Shown here piece by piece: positions 48,870 through 60,204 of a stretch of 64,000 bases of DNA (the stretch's first letter is position 1; each line of letters starts with the position of its first letter). The notes under the pieces were generated by a model, which was not told where the DNA came from, did no database searches, and worked only from the letters and a program-made list of their open reading frames with translations. The position numbers and the translations under genes are program-made. Origin of the DNA: Dasypus novemcinctus (lineage: Eukaryota > Chordata > Mammalia > Cingulata > Dasypodidae); NCBI RefSeq assembly GCF_030445035.2, contig NC_080683.1, forward strand, positions 22,347,528 through 22,411,527, written 5' to 3'.

Positions 48870-49378
48870 TTGGAGACCCTTCTCAATTAGAGGTGAAGTG
48901 GGCATTACCATCCCAGAATCCTCAGCATTGGAGAATAAAACATGGACTAGAGTGGCCTTACTGGTATTCTACTATAGACATTGTGATTCTAGCAATGGAA
49001 GAAATTATTCATTGATGTGGAGATAGTGGCCACTGGAGGCACTGAAGGCAGGGAGCAGGAAAAAGAGGTGTAATATGGGGGCATTTTCGGGACTTGGAAT
49101 TGTCCTGAATGACATTGCAACAACAGATACAGACCATTATATACCCTTCCATAACCACAGAATTGAGTGGGAGAGAGTGTTAACTACAATGTAAACTATG
49201 GCCCATGCTTAGTGGCAATGCTTTAAAACGTGTTCATCAATTGCAATGAATGTACCACACTCATGAAAGTTGTTACTGTGGGGGAAAGTGGGAGGTGTGG
49301 GTAGTGGGGCATATGGGAATCCCTTATTTTTTTTTTTAATGTAACACTTTATGTAAAATAAAAAAAATATTTAAAAAA
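48870..49378 (+). mobile_element. Truncated young-type L1 tail with 17-bp target duplication
   Basis: Sense tail starting TGGAGACCCTTCTCAATTAG and ending in an A-rich run. It is flanked by TAAATTACCCCCATTTA (48853-48869) and TAAATTACCCACATTTA (49379-49395). The 5' truncation point is therefore exact. Confidence 0.9.
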
Positions 49379-49494
49379 TAAATTACCCACATTTAATTAT
49401 GCTCATCTTTGAAAGGGTTTAATCATTAAAGACTTTTTCCCATATCTCAAAAATGAGGGGGTTGGACTGAGGTTTCAGGTTCTTTGTACCTCTA

Positions 49495-50415
49495 AAATGT
49501 TACAGAGACACCCAGGTTCTATGGTCATGGCAGATAGCTCTGGAGTTCAGTGCCTTACCAGTGGGTCCTACTTTGGAATTTGTGCTCCTGAGTGTGATGG
49601 AGTTGGACTCAGATGCGACTTATCTACACATGCCTTTTCTATCCCTTTTATTGAACCTATGGTTGGTGTTGGGATTGGTGTACGCCCAGGAGACTTGAAT
49701 CTTTGGACTGTCCGTGTGCCAACTGGGCCCTGAGCCTCAGCGGAGTTGCAACACCTACTCTCCAGTTCGTTGGACTTACCCAGGTCAGTTTACAAGGAGG
49801 TGAGGATGGTCAACCACCACACCAAGGAACCAAGAGAGTCTACAACTGCAAGCAGGAGAATTCCATCTATCACCATGTGGGATCGTGGGATCGAAACCCC
49901 CTCTCAATTGAGAGGTGGAGTGGGCGTTGCCATCTCAGGATCCTCAGGATGGAGGAATAAAATATGGATTAGAGTAGACTTACTGGTATTCTACTATAGT
50001 ATTACTGTGACTCTAACACATATCATTGATGTGGAGACAGTGGCCACGGGAGTTGCTGAAGGAAGGGAGAGGGAAAAAGAGGTGTGATATGGGAGCATTT
50101 TGGGATTCAGAGTTGTCCTGAATGATATTGCAAGGACAGATGCAGGACATTATATATCCTGCCATAACCCACTGAATGGACTGGGAGAGAGTGTAAACTA
50201 CGATGTAAATTATAACCCATGCTGTGTAGTAGTGCTCCAAAATGTATTTATCAAATGCAATGAATGTACCATACTAATGAAAGAAGTTGTTGATGTGGGA
50301 AGAGTGGTAAATTGTGGGGAATGGGGTCTATGGGAACCTCTTATATTTTTTAATGTAGCATTTTGTGTGAACTTTGTATCTTTAAAAAAAAGAAAAAATG
50401 ATTTAAAATTTTTGA
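49495..50415 (+). mobile_element. Truncated young-type L1 tail, sense
   Basis: CCCAGGTTCTATGGTCATGGCAGAT..GAGTTCA matches 10.33 kb of the long L1, and the rest parallels it to the A-rich end (TTTAAAAAAAAGAAAAAATG). The open frames across it are translated repeat. Confidence 0.85.
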
Positions 50416-50989
50416 AAAAAGATGCAATGTTCTAAATGCTTAGTTGTTATACATGAAGGAACAGAAATAATAAATCACAAATAATGTATACATAGTATTG
50501 GCAGTCATTACTGGTCGCTCACATTGTACAATGTGGCACACACTTCAATATATTCTGGTCATTATCATAATTACACTTACATTATGTATTCATGTAATAG
50601 AAAAATGCAGGAAGAGATCAGTCATATTCAACAGATGTCATTTAATTTTAATTAATTAAAATTTAACTTAATTTCATTAAGTTAAAAAATCACATATTAT
50701 TCTAAATATATTTTATCGATAGTTTAGAGCTCTTAAGAAACGGCTAAACATTTGTCTTCTATGTCTTCAGTAAACCCTTAAAACATATTTACCCCATGTA
50801 TATGTGAAATGAGAGCCCTGAATCAGCTGAAATAGTCACCCAATAAAATCACCCAGAAACTGCCTTCTATCCAACTGTTTTACTGTGGGAGAATTTGTTT
50901 CATGATCAGGAATAAGCCTAGAATCACCCAGAGTCCACTTTCCTCTCTATTAATTGCATAAAATATTACTAAGAGCTTGGCGCTTATGT

Positions 50990-51045
50990 CTTTTTTTTTT
51001 TTTTTTTTTTTTTGTCACAGAAGAACACACAGCAAATGGATGGAG
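50990..51045. mobile_element. Tiny SINE remnant with 5' poly(T), between direct repeats
   Basis: A run of more than 20 T is followed by GTCACAGAAGAACACACAGCAAATGGA, a sense piece of the DAS-like SINE body. GCTTATGTCTT occurs on both sides. The T-run on the 5' side of a sense fragment suggests an inverted (twin-primed) or rearranged insertion. Confidence 0.55.
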
Positions 51046-51554
51046 CTTATGTCTTATGGGCAAAACTGATGGTCAAATTTCTGTACCAATATGTAATGGA
51101 CAATGACATCATTTTTCTGACTATAGTTTACCGCATCTGAAAATAAGAATACTAATATTTTATTGTGGATAAATGAGATATGTTAAAGATGCTTGCATTT
51201 GCAAGTGTTTTAAGAATGTTTGTTTCCTCTCACTTAATTTGCTTCTTTTTCTGTACATTTAAGCAAACCTATCCCTAACCCTTTTAAACTATGGGATTGC
51301 TCTTGAATATATAAAAGATGGTCTGGCTCACTAAGCTATTAGGCAGTTCTGTGGGAAAATACTGTAAGAAATGGATAGGAATGGTATACAAAAGAAAATT
51401 CTTGGACTTGTTATCAATACTAAATAAATATGAGAAAAATGTGGTCCCTTTGAATCACAAAATACAATACATATATTCAACTGACCAGACTGAACTTAAT
51501 CTTCCAAAACCGCTGTTTTCAGTGTCCTTTGTTTCCTCATTTCTCGTGACGTAG

Positions 51555-51644
51555 CTTGTCTTTTCTGTATTTGCACTCACCATGGCCAGCATTGGTCTTT
51601 CTCTGCCAATTCTGGGAATGGGTATCTTGCAGCTGATTTTGTTT
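51555..51644 (+). CDS. Candidate short exon with Kozak start and hydrophobic leader, unknown gene
   Basis: After a pyrimidine-rich stretch ending GTAG, the sequence has CACTCACCATGGCC, a strong Kozak context. ATG at 51582 opens 21 codons (MASIGLSLPILGMGILQLIL then F) ending exactly at a consensus donor, GTAAGT (51645). It is signal-anchor-like but lacks basic residues. I do not recognise a family. It could be the second exon of a transcript starting near 47.04 kb, or chance. Confidence 0.2.
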
Positions 51645-52096
51645 GTAAGTTTGGGGATTACTCTTGAAGCTCAGGAGAAATGGTTTGACTTACTAAACAA
51701 TAGGCAGTTCTGTGAGGAATTACCATGAGAAATGGATAGAAAGTGCAATTAAAAGGAAAATACACTTCCTCCAATTTTTAGCTATGAATATTTTTCAGCT
51801 TATTTTTATTTAGTTATAGAAACTTTGTTAAAAGTGCAAATTGTTTGTTTCTGAGTATATATTTTAATCAAATCCAACTAGTCTTATAATGGAACTCTAA
51901 TGATTTTTAATCTCATCTCTGTGTCTTTCATTCCCATAAACTTTGTTCATTCTCTTTGCAGGCTTTCAAAATGTTATTTATGCTCATCCAGTATCTTCCC
52001 AATATCCTTTTTCTCTATAGCTATATTTTCCTTCGACTCCTTGACTTGATTTAGGAGATTTGCATGTTTTTCGTTGATTAGCTGTCTTAAATCCTG

Positions 52097-52456
52097 TGAA
52101 AGACACAAAATAGCGAGAGCCAGGTGGACGTTGAGGAACTTGCAACTACCTTAGGCACTTGGCTTAATCATGCACATTATTTTATACCATATGGGGAAAC
52201 AGCACATTCGGGGAGGTTTGCGTTTCTAGGTTACTACAAATACAAAAGTTACCTTTCTATTCATTAGCCCACAGATAACACAGTTTCTACTTCTTATCCA
52301 CACTCAGCATATTTAGTTCAGCACATGACCTTACCCAGTGGGCACCTCCTATTTTTTCTCCAGCTCTCCAGGTGCACTTTGTCTACATTCTCACTGTGAA
52401 CTTTGGGAACTGCTTTGCAGGCTTCTGGGGACCCTGCTTTGCAGGGCTCCCCGTGT
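52097..52456 (-). repeat. 3' LTR of the endogenous retrovirus, U5 end missing
   Basis: It matches the 5' LTR from CGGGGAGCCCTGCAAAGCAG to TGTGTCTTTCA. The last about 60 bases of U5 seen in the 5' LTR are absent. It has an extra ATTTTTTCTCC-like stretch at about 52350-52361. Confidence 0.85.
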
Positions 52457-52470
52457 ATCTCCTTTTTCAT
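52457..52470 (-). other. Polypurine tract of the endogenous retrovirus
   Basis: AATGAAAAAGGAGA on the minus strand directly precedes the start of the 3' LTR (CACGGGGAGCCC). This is where plus-strand DNA synthesis starts in retroviruses. Confidence 0.7.
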
Positions 52471-52950
52471 TATAGAAAAAGGCTGCCAGCTATGACTGCC
52501 TGTCTTAGGCTGGTCCCCTCTGGGACTCTTGCACATCATTGACTACCAGCCAGGGAGGACAAGAAACTTGTCTAGGCAGCTCTTTTTCAAGGGAGCTGTT
52601 CACATCTTATTGTGCCTTAAGGCCTTTTGAGTCAGACATAACTGGGTGTTTTCTGTTTGTACGTGGTGTATCTGCTCTTGCAAATGTGCACGGATTATGG
52701 GTAGTAAGCACCAGAGAAGCAACAAAAGACCCACCAAAGTTAATACTATAAATTTTAATGGAGGAGATCCCAAGGGGCAAAATTTCATAAACTGGTTAGC
52801 AGACTGTTAGTGATAGCTTCAGGATTTAATGTAGCAAGATGAGTTGATTGGAGGGCTAGGATTTACCACGTAAGCTCCGTAAAACTAAACTAATATTTTC
52901 ATGATTCCAAATTGCTTGCAAATGGAGATGGATGGCAGTCCAATTCATTT

Positions 52951-54290
52951 TCATATTATTGAACCATACAGGGTCACACAAACTAAAGTATACGGAGGAT
53001 GGCACGGTAGGTGCATCCGATATTGTAAAGCATCTAGTTGATTACCCAAAGAGATAACAGTTTCCTCCAAAGCATTTAATTTTTGTTCTAATTTATGATC
53101 AATGTGTTCTTGGTCCCACAGAACTAGGGAAGTATTTTGTGCTAAAGAATTAACAAATTTGCAGTTTGAATACTTTGAGAAAGTGCAAGTCCGGCAGTAA
53201 TAGAGGATGCAATGACTGTTATGAGTGTGATAATGCCGGCTACAATTAAACCTAGGGTTCGAGGGCACCAGGGGGCTAATTGTTGGATAATTTGCAAAGC
53301 TCTTTCACTGGGTCTCTATACCCGGCTTATCTAAATGCACGGGTTGCATAACAAAAGTAGGCTGTTGAACTATCACGAGATCATCAACCCAATTAGCAGT
53401 AGTAACACAGTTAAATTACAATGCAAACAATATACATAGTAATACTCTTCTACCTTTGAAAGGTTAACAGTTCCTGCTACAATAGCAGGAGGAGAGGGCA
53501 CACAGGCCTGAAGTCCACAGGGAGACACAAGTTGCAAGTTTGCAGTTCCAGGATTTGTAAAGTTAATGCGATGCGTGGCAGCTGCCAATAACCAAAGGTC
53601 CCTTTAGGGTACTCGTTCTGGACTGGTGAAATGACAGAACCTCCAGTGGATTTAAGATGGATATGTGGGTGGGTATGGTCAACGCATTGGGCCCAAGTGC
53701 CTAATACTTTATGGAGCCCAGTAATTTTATGTGCATGAGCAGGAACATAAGCGCATTGTTGCCATGGGGGAAATCCATGAAATTCTGTGTTTGTAGTATT
53801 GATGCATAGTGGCACTGGGGGGCATAAGTAGGCAGCAACAGGTGTGTCAGCAGAGAAACCCCATTTACGGATAGTTTGAATATATTTGCTTAAGTCCCAC
53901 GGACCGGAAACAGTGCCCACCTTGCCACCTCCGAAAGAGGTTTGATTTTCCTGTTGAGTATGTAGACAGCCCTGATGGCCATGAGGAGAAAAGCATATAG
54001 GTGCAGCTGGGGTAAAGCCTGAAAAGTTGAACAAATTAACTACTTGTGCAGAAATGTGACTATCAGCAAAGCCGCCTGTCATGGTGGTGTCGTTCATGTG
54101 CACTGGGACAGAAGGGTCACTCCACGTTAAGGGTGTAGCAGAGGAGGAGCAGGGAAATAGGTCCAATAGTCATACGAGTGTCCCAGGCTCGGCAGTAGGA
54201 GTAGGAGAAGGACTGTCAGTCTGGGATGGGAGTTCATCATCATTGGCACAGGGTGACTCCATTGCAGGCGTCCAGGCATGACGTTCGGCT
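52951..54290 (-). pseudogene. Broken retroviral env (surface and transmembrane parts)
   Basis: The frame with a leucine-rich signal peptide (RLTVLLLLLLPSLGHS) begins near 54240 and ends by 54127. A shifted frame carries most of the surface subunit (54166-53477, 12 or so cysteines, N-glycosylation sites such as NDTT and NQTS). A third segment (53268-52951) has a heptad-like helix (LEQKLNALEETVISLG) and a cysteine-containing motif of the transmembrane subunit. Frame changes and stops mean that no full envelope can be made. Confidence 0.75.
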
Positions 54291-54299
54291 CGCTCGGGC

Positions 54300-54735
54300 A
54301 CCCACAGCGGCTGGCTTGCCTTTTCTGGAAAAACACAGCAATAACCTCTACCCCACATTAGTACAGGATCTGGCCCCTTCCACTGGCCTGTGGCCAGATC
54401 TTTCCAATATACCGGTGGAGCCGGACCACACTTACCCGAACCTCGAAAATGTCTTTCTGCTGCTGTGGTGCCGTCTGTGGCACAATTAAGGAAATTTAAA
54501 GTAAATAATGCAGCCGCAAGACGGCGATGAGGCGTGGTCAAGTCCCAGGGCTCTTCTCCCCCTGCTGTTTATTTAAGCAGGTTTAAGGGTACCATTGGCC
54601 CGTTCCACAAGGGCTTGTCCTCGTGGGTTACATGGGATGCCCGTGATCTGAGTAATGCCCAGGCCCTGGATCTTCACAAAGGCATCTGCATCAACAGTCC
54701 TAAAAGGGATGTTAGAGGAGTGGGCAGGGACATGC
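54300..54735 (-). pseudogene. Retroviral integrase relic (core and C-terminal domain)
   Basis: On the minus strand ITGIPCNPRGQALVERANGT carries the third acidic residue (E) of the integrase D,D-E core. After a stop and an unclear linker, DLATGQWKGPDPVLMWGRG and VFPEKASQPLWVPER form the C-terminal domain typical of class II elements. Env starts within this end in another frame, as is usual in betaretroviruses. Confidence 0.8.
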
Positions 54736-55481
54736 CAGACAGTCACCTGTTACTACTAGCAGGTATCCCGGATGTTCTTCCATACATCTGAGGGTGATTT
54801 ACAACAGTGCACCATTTCCGATTTGCTTTTAGTTTTTGCAGTCCACCCCTGGATAGGATAGGCAGTCTTCAGAGTAACCAGACACTATTGGGTTAAATCC
54901 TGCACTTTTAGCAGGACCTCCCTTGCTGCACACAATTGCTTTTTTATATTGCACTTTTGGCCTCTTTTCAGAATTGTAATTAAAAACCAAGGAGTACTTG
55001 TTTAGAATTTTGCCTTTGCCACAAACCCCACCCAAAGCCCATATTGGTCCTTGCCACATCCAATTCACAGGCTAAGTTAATGTCCACAATTTACCTCCCT
55101 TTTATTATTATTTAAAGCAGCCTTCTGGAGGTTTTCCTACTTCCATGAAGGACTTTTCCCAATTAATACAGACAATGGTTTTAATATCTGAGCTAAATGA
55201 GGGATGAAAGATTTTTAGCATTTAACAATATTACAAACTCTATTAACATGAAAAAACATTGTACTTTATCAATTACGGCAGAGAGCATAGTTTTGTTTTA
55301 CCCAACCAAACAACATTTAAGAATTTGATAGAACAGCAGGGACTTTGCAGCCTGTTTAATTGTTTGCCTATTTTAGGTTTTTAAGATAAGATACTATTAT
55401 TTCTGATGTCTCTTTTAATTTTTGGAAAGGGATTACTAGTTAAAGTAATGCCATCAGTAGAATTTTAGCCATAGATTTTTT

Positions 55482-55694
55482 CTACGCAGCCAGATTCTTT
55501 GCCACCAGGCCACAAAAGATGGTTGGGTTATGTGCATAGCCTCGGTGAAGCTCTGCAAAAGTCCGTTGTTGGGTTTTCCGCAGATAGGGGAACACAGGCT
55601 GGCCTGACTTGTCTAAGAAGATACTCAAGAAAGTTTTAGCAAGTTTTAAAACAGAGTGATAATGACACATTTGGATATTAATTTCTTGCAACAA
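55482..55694 (-). pseudogene. Reverse-transcriptase-like fragment
   Basis: A 70-codon open frame contains FLSIFLDKSGQPVF, QRTFAELHRGYAHNPTIF and GLVAKNL. This resembles the retroviral RT segment around the LPQG...SP block, just before the catalytic YXDD, which is not seen. LPQG itself is degraded (LHRG). The class of RT cannot be decided from this piece. Confidence 0.5.
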
Positions 55695-55699
55695 ACTAG

Positions 55700-58550
55700 T
55701 AGTATTTGGGATTGCTGCATGCTACAGTGTTGTTACTTTAATTGATGATAAAGATTATTTTTATGACACAACTTTTTTATAATAATTAAAACCATAATTA
55801 ACCATATTGTACTTTTGTTTAATATTATACTGAAATATTGGTAAATTTATACACTCTTAAGTATTCATATGAACATTTTACCCATACAACTTTAATTAAT
55901 AGAAGGTTAAAAAACCCTTTTAATTTTATAACACTTTTAAACACCTTCCATTTAAGTTATAACATTAAATGAACTCAACTATTATATTACTTTAAGTTTT
56001 CTTTCAAGGTAAAAGAACAAATCTCTTATAACTAGTTTGAAATAAAAAGCTACTTTTCAGGATTTGATCTTGAGAAAGCAGGTTTGAACTTTATGTTCTT
56101 TTAAAAGAGATAAGACCTTTTCTTCTTCCAACACCGAGGAAATGATGAGGTTAAAGCACAAGAAGGTATTTAGATAAAACAGACTTTCTTTGTATACTGA
56201 TTATTCAGGATAAAAACTTTTCATAAACTTTTACTAAAACAGACTGATGACTTGAGAAACTTTGAGAAAGGACAAAATTTTAACTTTACATTAGTATACT
56301 ACATTGATACTAAAACTTTTAAGACTTTATAGATAGACCCATCACATTTTATTTAACTTTAACCATGAAAATTCCTTTTCCATGAACCTTTTGCACTTCT
56401 GTATTTATTCAGGTTTAGTCCCACATTTTACCTTTTCTTAATAACCAATAATTTTATTTTAGGACAAAATTATTTTCTGTTTTCTTAATAATAAAAACAC
56501 GTTCTATACATCCCACATATATAAGTTAACAAAACAATTTTGGAAACTGTCTCCAGGCAAATCTTCCACAACATATAATTACTATCAACACTAAACAAAC
56601 TTGTTAAAATAATGAACTTTTCTTCACTTTAAATACTTAATAACATGCAATACCAGAAACAGTCTTCTAGAAACAAGTTGGCAGGGGAAACTGGCTGCCG
56701 ATAAGTTTTACTGTTATAAAATTACATTTTATTATTATTATCAATTCAGGTTTTTAATAATGACTTTTTGGAATTAGCCATTTAAATACCTTAATTTAAA
56801 CAATGCTTCTATAAAGTTCTTATAATTATTTATAACTATATAGACTATAATTATGTTATTTTAAGACAAATTTTACCTTCACAAAACACATTCCCTTACT
56901 TAAATTTACCACGATACCTTGCCACATGCATTTAAGTCCTGTCCTGCATATGTTCATTTTTATTTTGAGTTTATGAAAATTAGCCACATTATTTTAGGAC
57001 AAAACACATTTTTTTTAATAAACTTACTAAATTTTTGTTAGCACTCCCATAAACCTTTTATCTTTTTAAATATTCATTTAAATTTTACATCCTTCCTTTT
57101 ATCCTGTGAAGACAAATAAACTATTCATTTCAATCTAGGCAAGAACTATTCTTTATGAAAAGACTTAAAGTAATTTTGTTAATCAAAGCCTACAATTTTT
57201 TTATCATTGTAGAGATCTTAACATTTAAACTTATGCATTAATATAAGCATTTATCTAACTTTTGGCCATTTGAATAGAGCTTTTTTTAAAAAAATATTTA
57301 TTATATTACCATCCAGAGGTATCAAAATATACACTGACATTGAATAAACAGACAAACACAAAACATGTACAACATACCAATAGAAACATACAGTTCACAA
57401 TTGACTCACAATTTTTACTTTCTTACTTTTTTTGGTGTAGCTGTTTTTAAATTCTCCATCATTTCACATCTTAGATTTTACTGTTTTTAAGATTTCTTCT
57501 GGAATCTATTTGCTTGTAACATGCAGGCTTGTGCTTGGAAACACTTTTATTAGTTGTCAGCAACCAGTTAAGATAACTTGAGCAGCATAAATGTAGTTAA
57601 GCTTTTTATTTAGCAGTTTAGACAGACCATTAACACACATTTTTTGGATTACTACTCTGTAAGACTGTACTGAGACTTGAAGTTCAGGAGTAAACTATTG
57701 ATTTAAAATAGAAAATTCCTTTTAACACCTTGATAAAAAATTTTTTACTAATTTTTATTATTTTTGGTTAAATAGGCCCAATCAGAATTAGCATGGAAAC
57801 AAAACAGAACACCAATGTTGCCATGTTTTTCTCCTTTTCCAGTGGCTTAATTCTATTAACCCCCACTAGCCCACAGCAACATTGTCATGTAGACAGCAGG
57901 GGGTTTATAGAGTTGCTGCCAGAATAATTTCCTTATCTTAGTCAACACTTTAACAGAGAGTTTTCTTACAAGCTTGATTTCACCAACAAGGGCCTTATTT
58001 AGCACTTCTGCCTGTGATTCTATAAAAATTGCAGCTATAAAAGTTCATAAACTCCAGTTTTAGTAAACATGTCCATAGTAATGGGAATATTATCGTAGTA
58101 GAGAAGTCAAGTGTACATGGTATCGAAGGCTAGGACACGAGAACTCTAAGAAGGAAGTTGATTTATTTCAACTGGCCAGACTCAGAGGATTCCTGTCCTA
58201 ATAAAAACCAAGCCCCAAATAGAATTTTGGGTTCCCTTTTATACAGAAAAGATATAAGGGGTGGGGAGTTAAATGATGCTTCTATGAAAGAAAATGACTT
58301 TCCTTGTTAGTTAAGTATTTGTCTGAGTATCAGATAGGTTTTGAATTAAAGTACTCCCCTCCCCATATCAGGTGAGCTTGAATTAAAATCTCCCCCCACA
58401 TTCCATCTGGATGCAACTTTGAATACACAGTCAGTCTTACATCCTTTCTGAATATTCAAAGACTATAGAGCCTATACTACTTATTTGGATTTCTAGAGAC
58501 TAGGTACACTTGGATACAAAATTAGACAATTTTGAATTTATGCACAGGCT
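55700..58550. other. AT-rich noncoding interior of the endogenous retrovirus
   Basis: About 2.8 kb, very AT-rich and without useful open frames in either direction, occupies the place of late gag, protease and most of reverse transcriptase. A minor part (57.29-57.42 kb) has L1-like wording (AAATATTTATTATATTACC..). Its composition contrasts sharply with the GC-richer gag and env parts. It may be unrelated sequence captured by a non-autonomous element, or heavily decayed pol. Confidence 0.55.
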
Positions 58551-58553
58551 ATA

Positions 58554-59442
58554 TTATATTATGAGTACAATTTCTCTGTGCTTGGGCACTACTCTCTTCA
58601 AACCAGTTACTCTTCCATTACAAACAATTGCTCCTGTCAAACCAGCTTTAGCCCAAACCATCCAATCCTTGGGACAAAGAGGATCTTGACTTACTGATTC
58701 TACCAATGATAAAGTAAACAGGGCAGTAGACCCATATGTACTACAAGCAGATTTCAATTCTTTTAACCCTTTAAACGGAATGGGTTAAAGCAGATATACA
58801 GGCTGGTCAGGATTGTTGGGATCGGGGCATTCTATAACAGCAAAAAGAGTGAAATCAGAAATATCCTATCCCTCCATCCAGGCAGACTAGAGGCTGGCTT
58901 GCAAAGGAGACAGGACAGGAGGGTCTACAGCTATAGGAAACATTAGGGAAGGAGAACCCACATTAGGGGGAAAGTACTGTTGACCAACAGAGGTGGCTTT
59001 CTGCAACACTTGTTGATCCTTTAAAGACAACTGTGACAGATGCCACTGAATAGCTGTAGGAGAAGACTCCCAGTTGTCCTCCTCACTTTCCTATCATTCT
59101 TTAGGTCTACTGGAGGAGCAGAAGACTGTTGTAACAAAGTTTCCTTACCCTGCATAGCACCTCTTTCACTTTCACAAACTGGATCTAATGAACCAAAGTA
59201 AAAGTAGTTACTGGGATATTACTCAGACCCTCAGCAGCATAGTGGTCTCTTAAGCCTTGACCCACCTTTTGCTAAATATCCCTATTAACCGTACTCTCCT
59301 CTGGAAACCAACAACAAGTCTTCTGGACAAAATCTAAAAACTGTTCTAACTGTTGGGTGGTGACCTTGGAACCTTGGTCAGACAACAGTGCCTTTAACAT
59401 TTGAACATACAAATTGCGTTGAGAAGAACTGCTGTTCCCCAT
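58554..59442 (-). pseudogene. Broken retroviral gag (matrix and capsid relics)
   Basis: ATG at 59442 opens with MGNSSSSQRN, an N-myristoylation-type start, and continues as a matrix-like sequence (FLDFVQKTCCWFPEES) for 56 codons to TAG at 59272-59274. More stops follow. At 58757-58554 a capsid-like segment (ALFTLSLVESVSQD, LCPKDWMVWAKAGLTG) is open. Capsid is cut off after this and nucleocapsid is not seen. Described only as a relic; no intact product is possible. Confidence 0.75.
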
Positions 59443-59637
59443 GCTTTACACCTGGAGCATCTATCCCCCTTACCGGTTTCACTGCCCCCGACAACCTCCC
59501 CCGGGATAGGACCTCACACCTGAATTGATTCCATGTTGCTTCCATGTTGCTCCTGTGTGTATGACATCGTAAAATGAGTGCACTCCTTGTATAATCCAAA
59601 CTCCGTGAAACGGGTGCTCTCCTTTCCCATGCGTCCG

Positions 59638-59655
59638 GTCCCTGTTCGGGTGCCA
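59638..59655 (-). other. Retroviral primer-binding site, lysine tRNA type
   Basis: TGGCACCCGAACAGGGAC on the minus strand differs at one base from the site complementary to tRNA-Lys3. It lies just after the 5' LTR, where reverse transcription is primed. Confidence 0.85.
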
Positions 59656-59656
59656 C

Positions 59657-60064
59657 TTGCTGCGACCGGCGCAGCTGAACAGGTTCCTGAGGTGGGAGGA
59701 TTGTAAGGCTGAGAAATGAAAGACACAAAATAGTGGAGGCTAGGTGGACTGTGAGGAGGTTGCAACTACCTCAGGCAATGGCTTAATCATGCAGTTTATT
59801 TTATACCATAAGGGGAAACAGCACATTCGGGGAGGTTTGCATTTCTAGGTTACTACGAATGCAAAACTTACTTTCTATTCATTAACCCACAGATAACACA
59901 GTTTCTACTTCTTATCCACACTCAGCATATTTAGTTCAGCACATGACCTTACTCAGTGTGCACCTCCTCAGGCTCTCCAGGTGCACTTTATCTACATTCT
60001 CACTGTGAACCTTGGGACCTGCTTTGCAGGCTTCTGGTGACCCTGCTTTGCAGGGCTCCCCACA
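59657..60064 (-). repeat. 5' LTR of the endogenous retrovirus
   Basis: On the minus strand it starts TGTGGGGAGCCCTGC and matches the 3' LTR down to TGTCTTTCA at 59717. About 60 further bases lead to GCAGCA, two bases before the primer-binding site, so U5 should extend to about 59657. Confidence 0.8.
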
Positions 60065-60204
60065 CTTATATATGAGGGACAGATACATCTCAGCCAAGAC
60101 TATTTTCTTTACAGTTCATTTAATCACTTTCAATCAATTATCTCTACAGATTTCTTTCTGCTCTCTAATCCACTAATCACATCCCATGTCCTACTTGCTC
60201 AACT

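Larger units (their letters stand above)
52097..60064 (-). mobile_element. Class II (betaretrovirus-like) endogenous retrovirus, defective
   Basis: An approximately 8-kb provirus on the minus strand: 5' LTR at the right, lysine-type primer-binding site, broken gag, an AT-rich middle with an RT-like piece, integrase, broken env overlapping the integrase end, polypurine tract and 3' LTR at the left. The LTRs show about 25-30 base differences over roughly 345 aligned bases by eye, plus an indel, so the insertion is not recent. Gag matrix, integrase C-terminus and env arrangement point to class II. All reading frames are interrupted. No 6-bp target duplication was found, since the outer end of the 3' LTR appears truncated. 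Confidence 0.88.
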
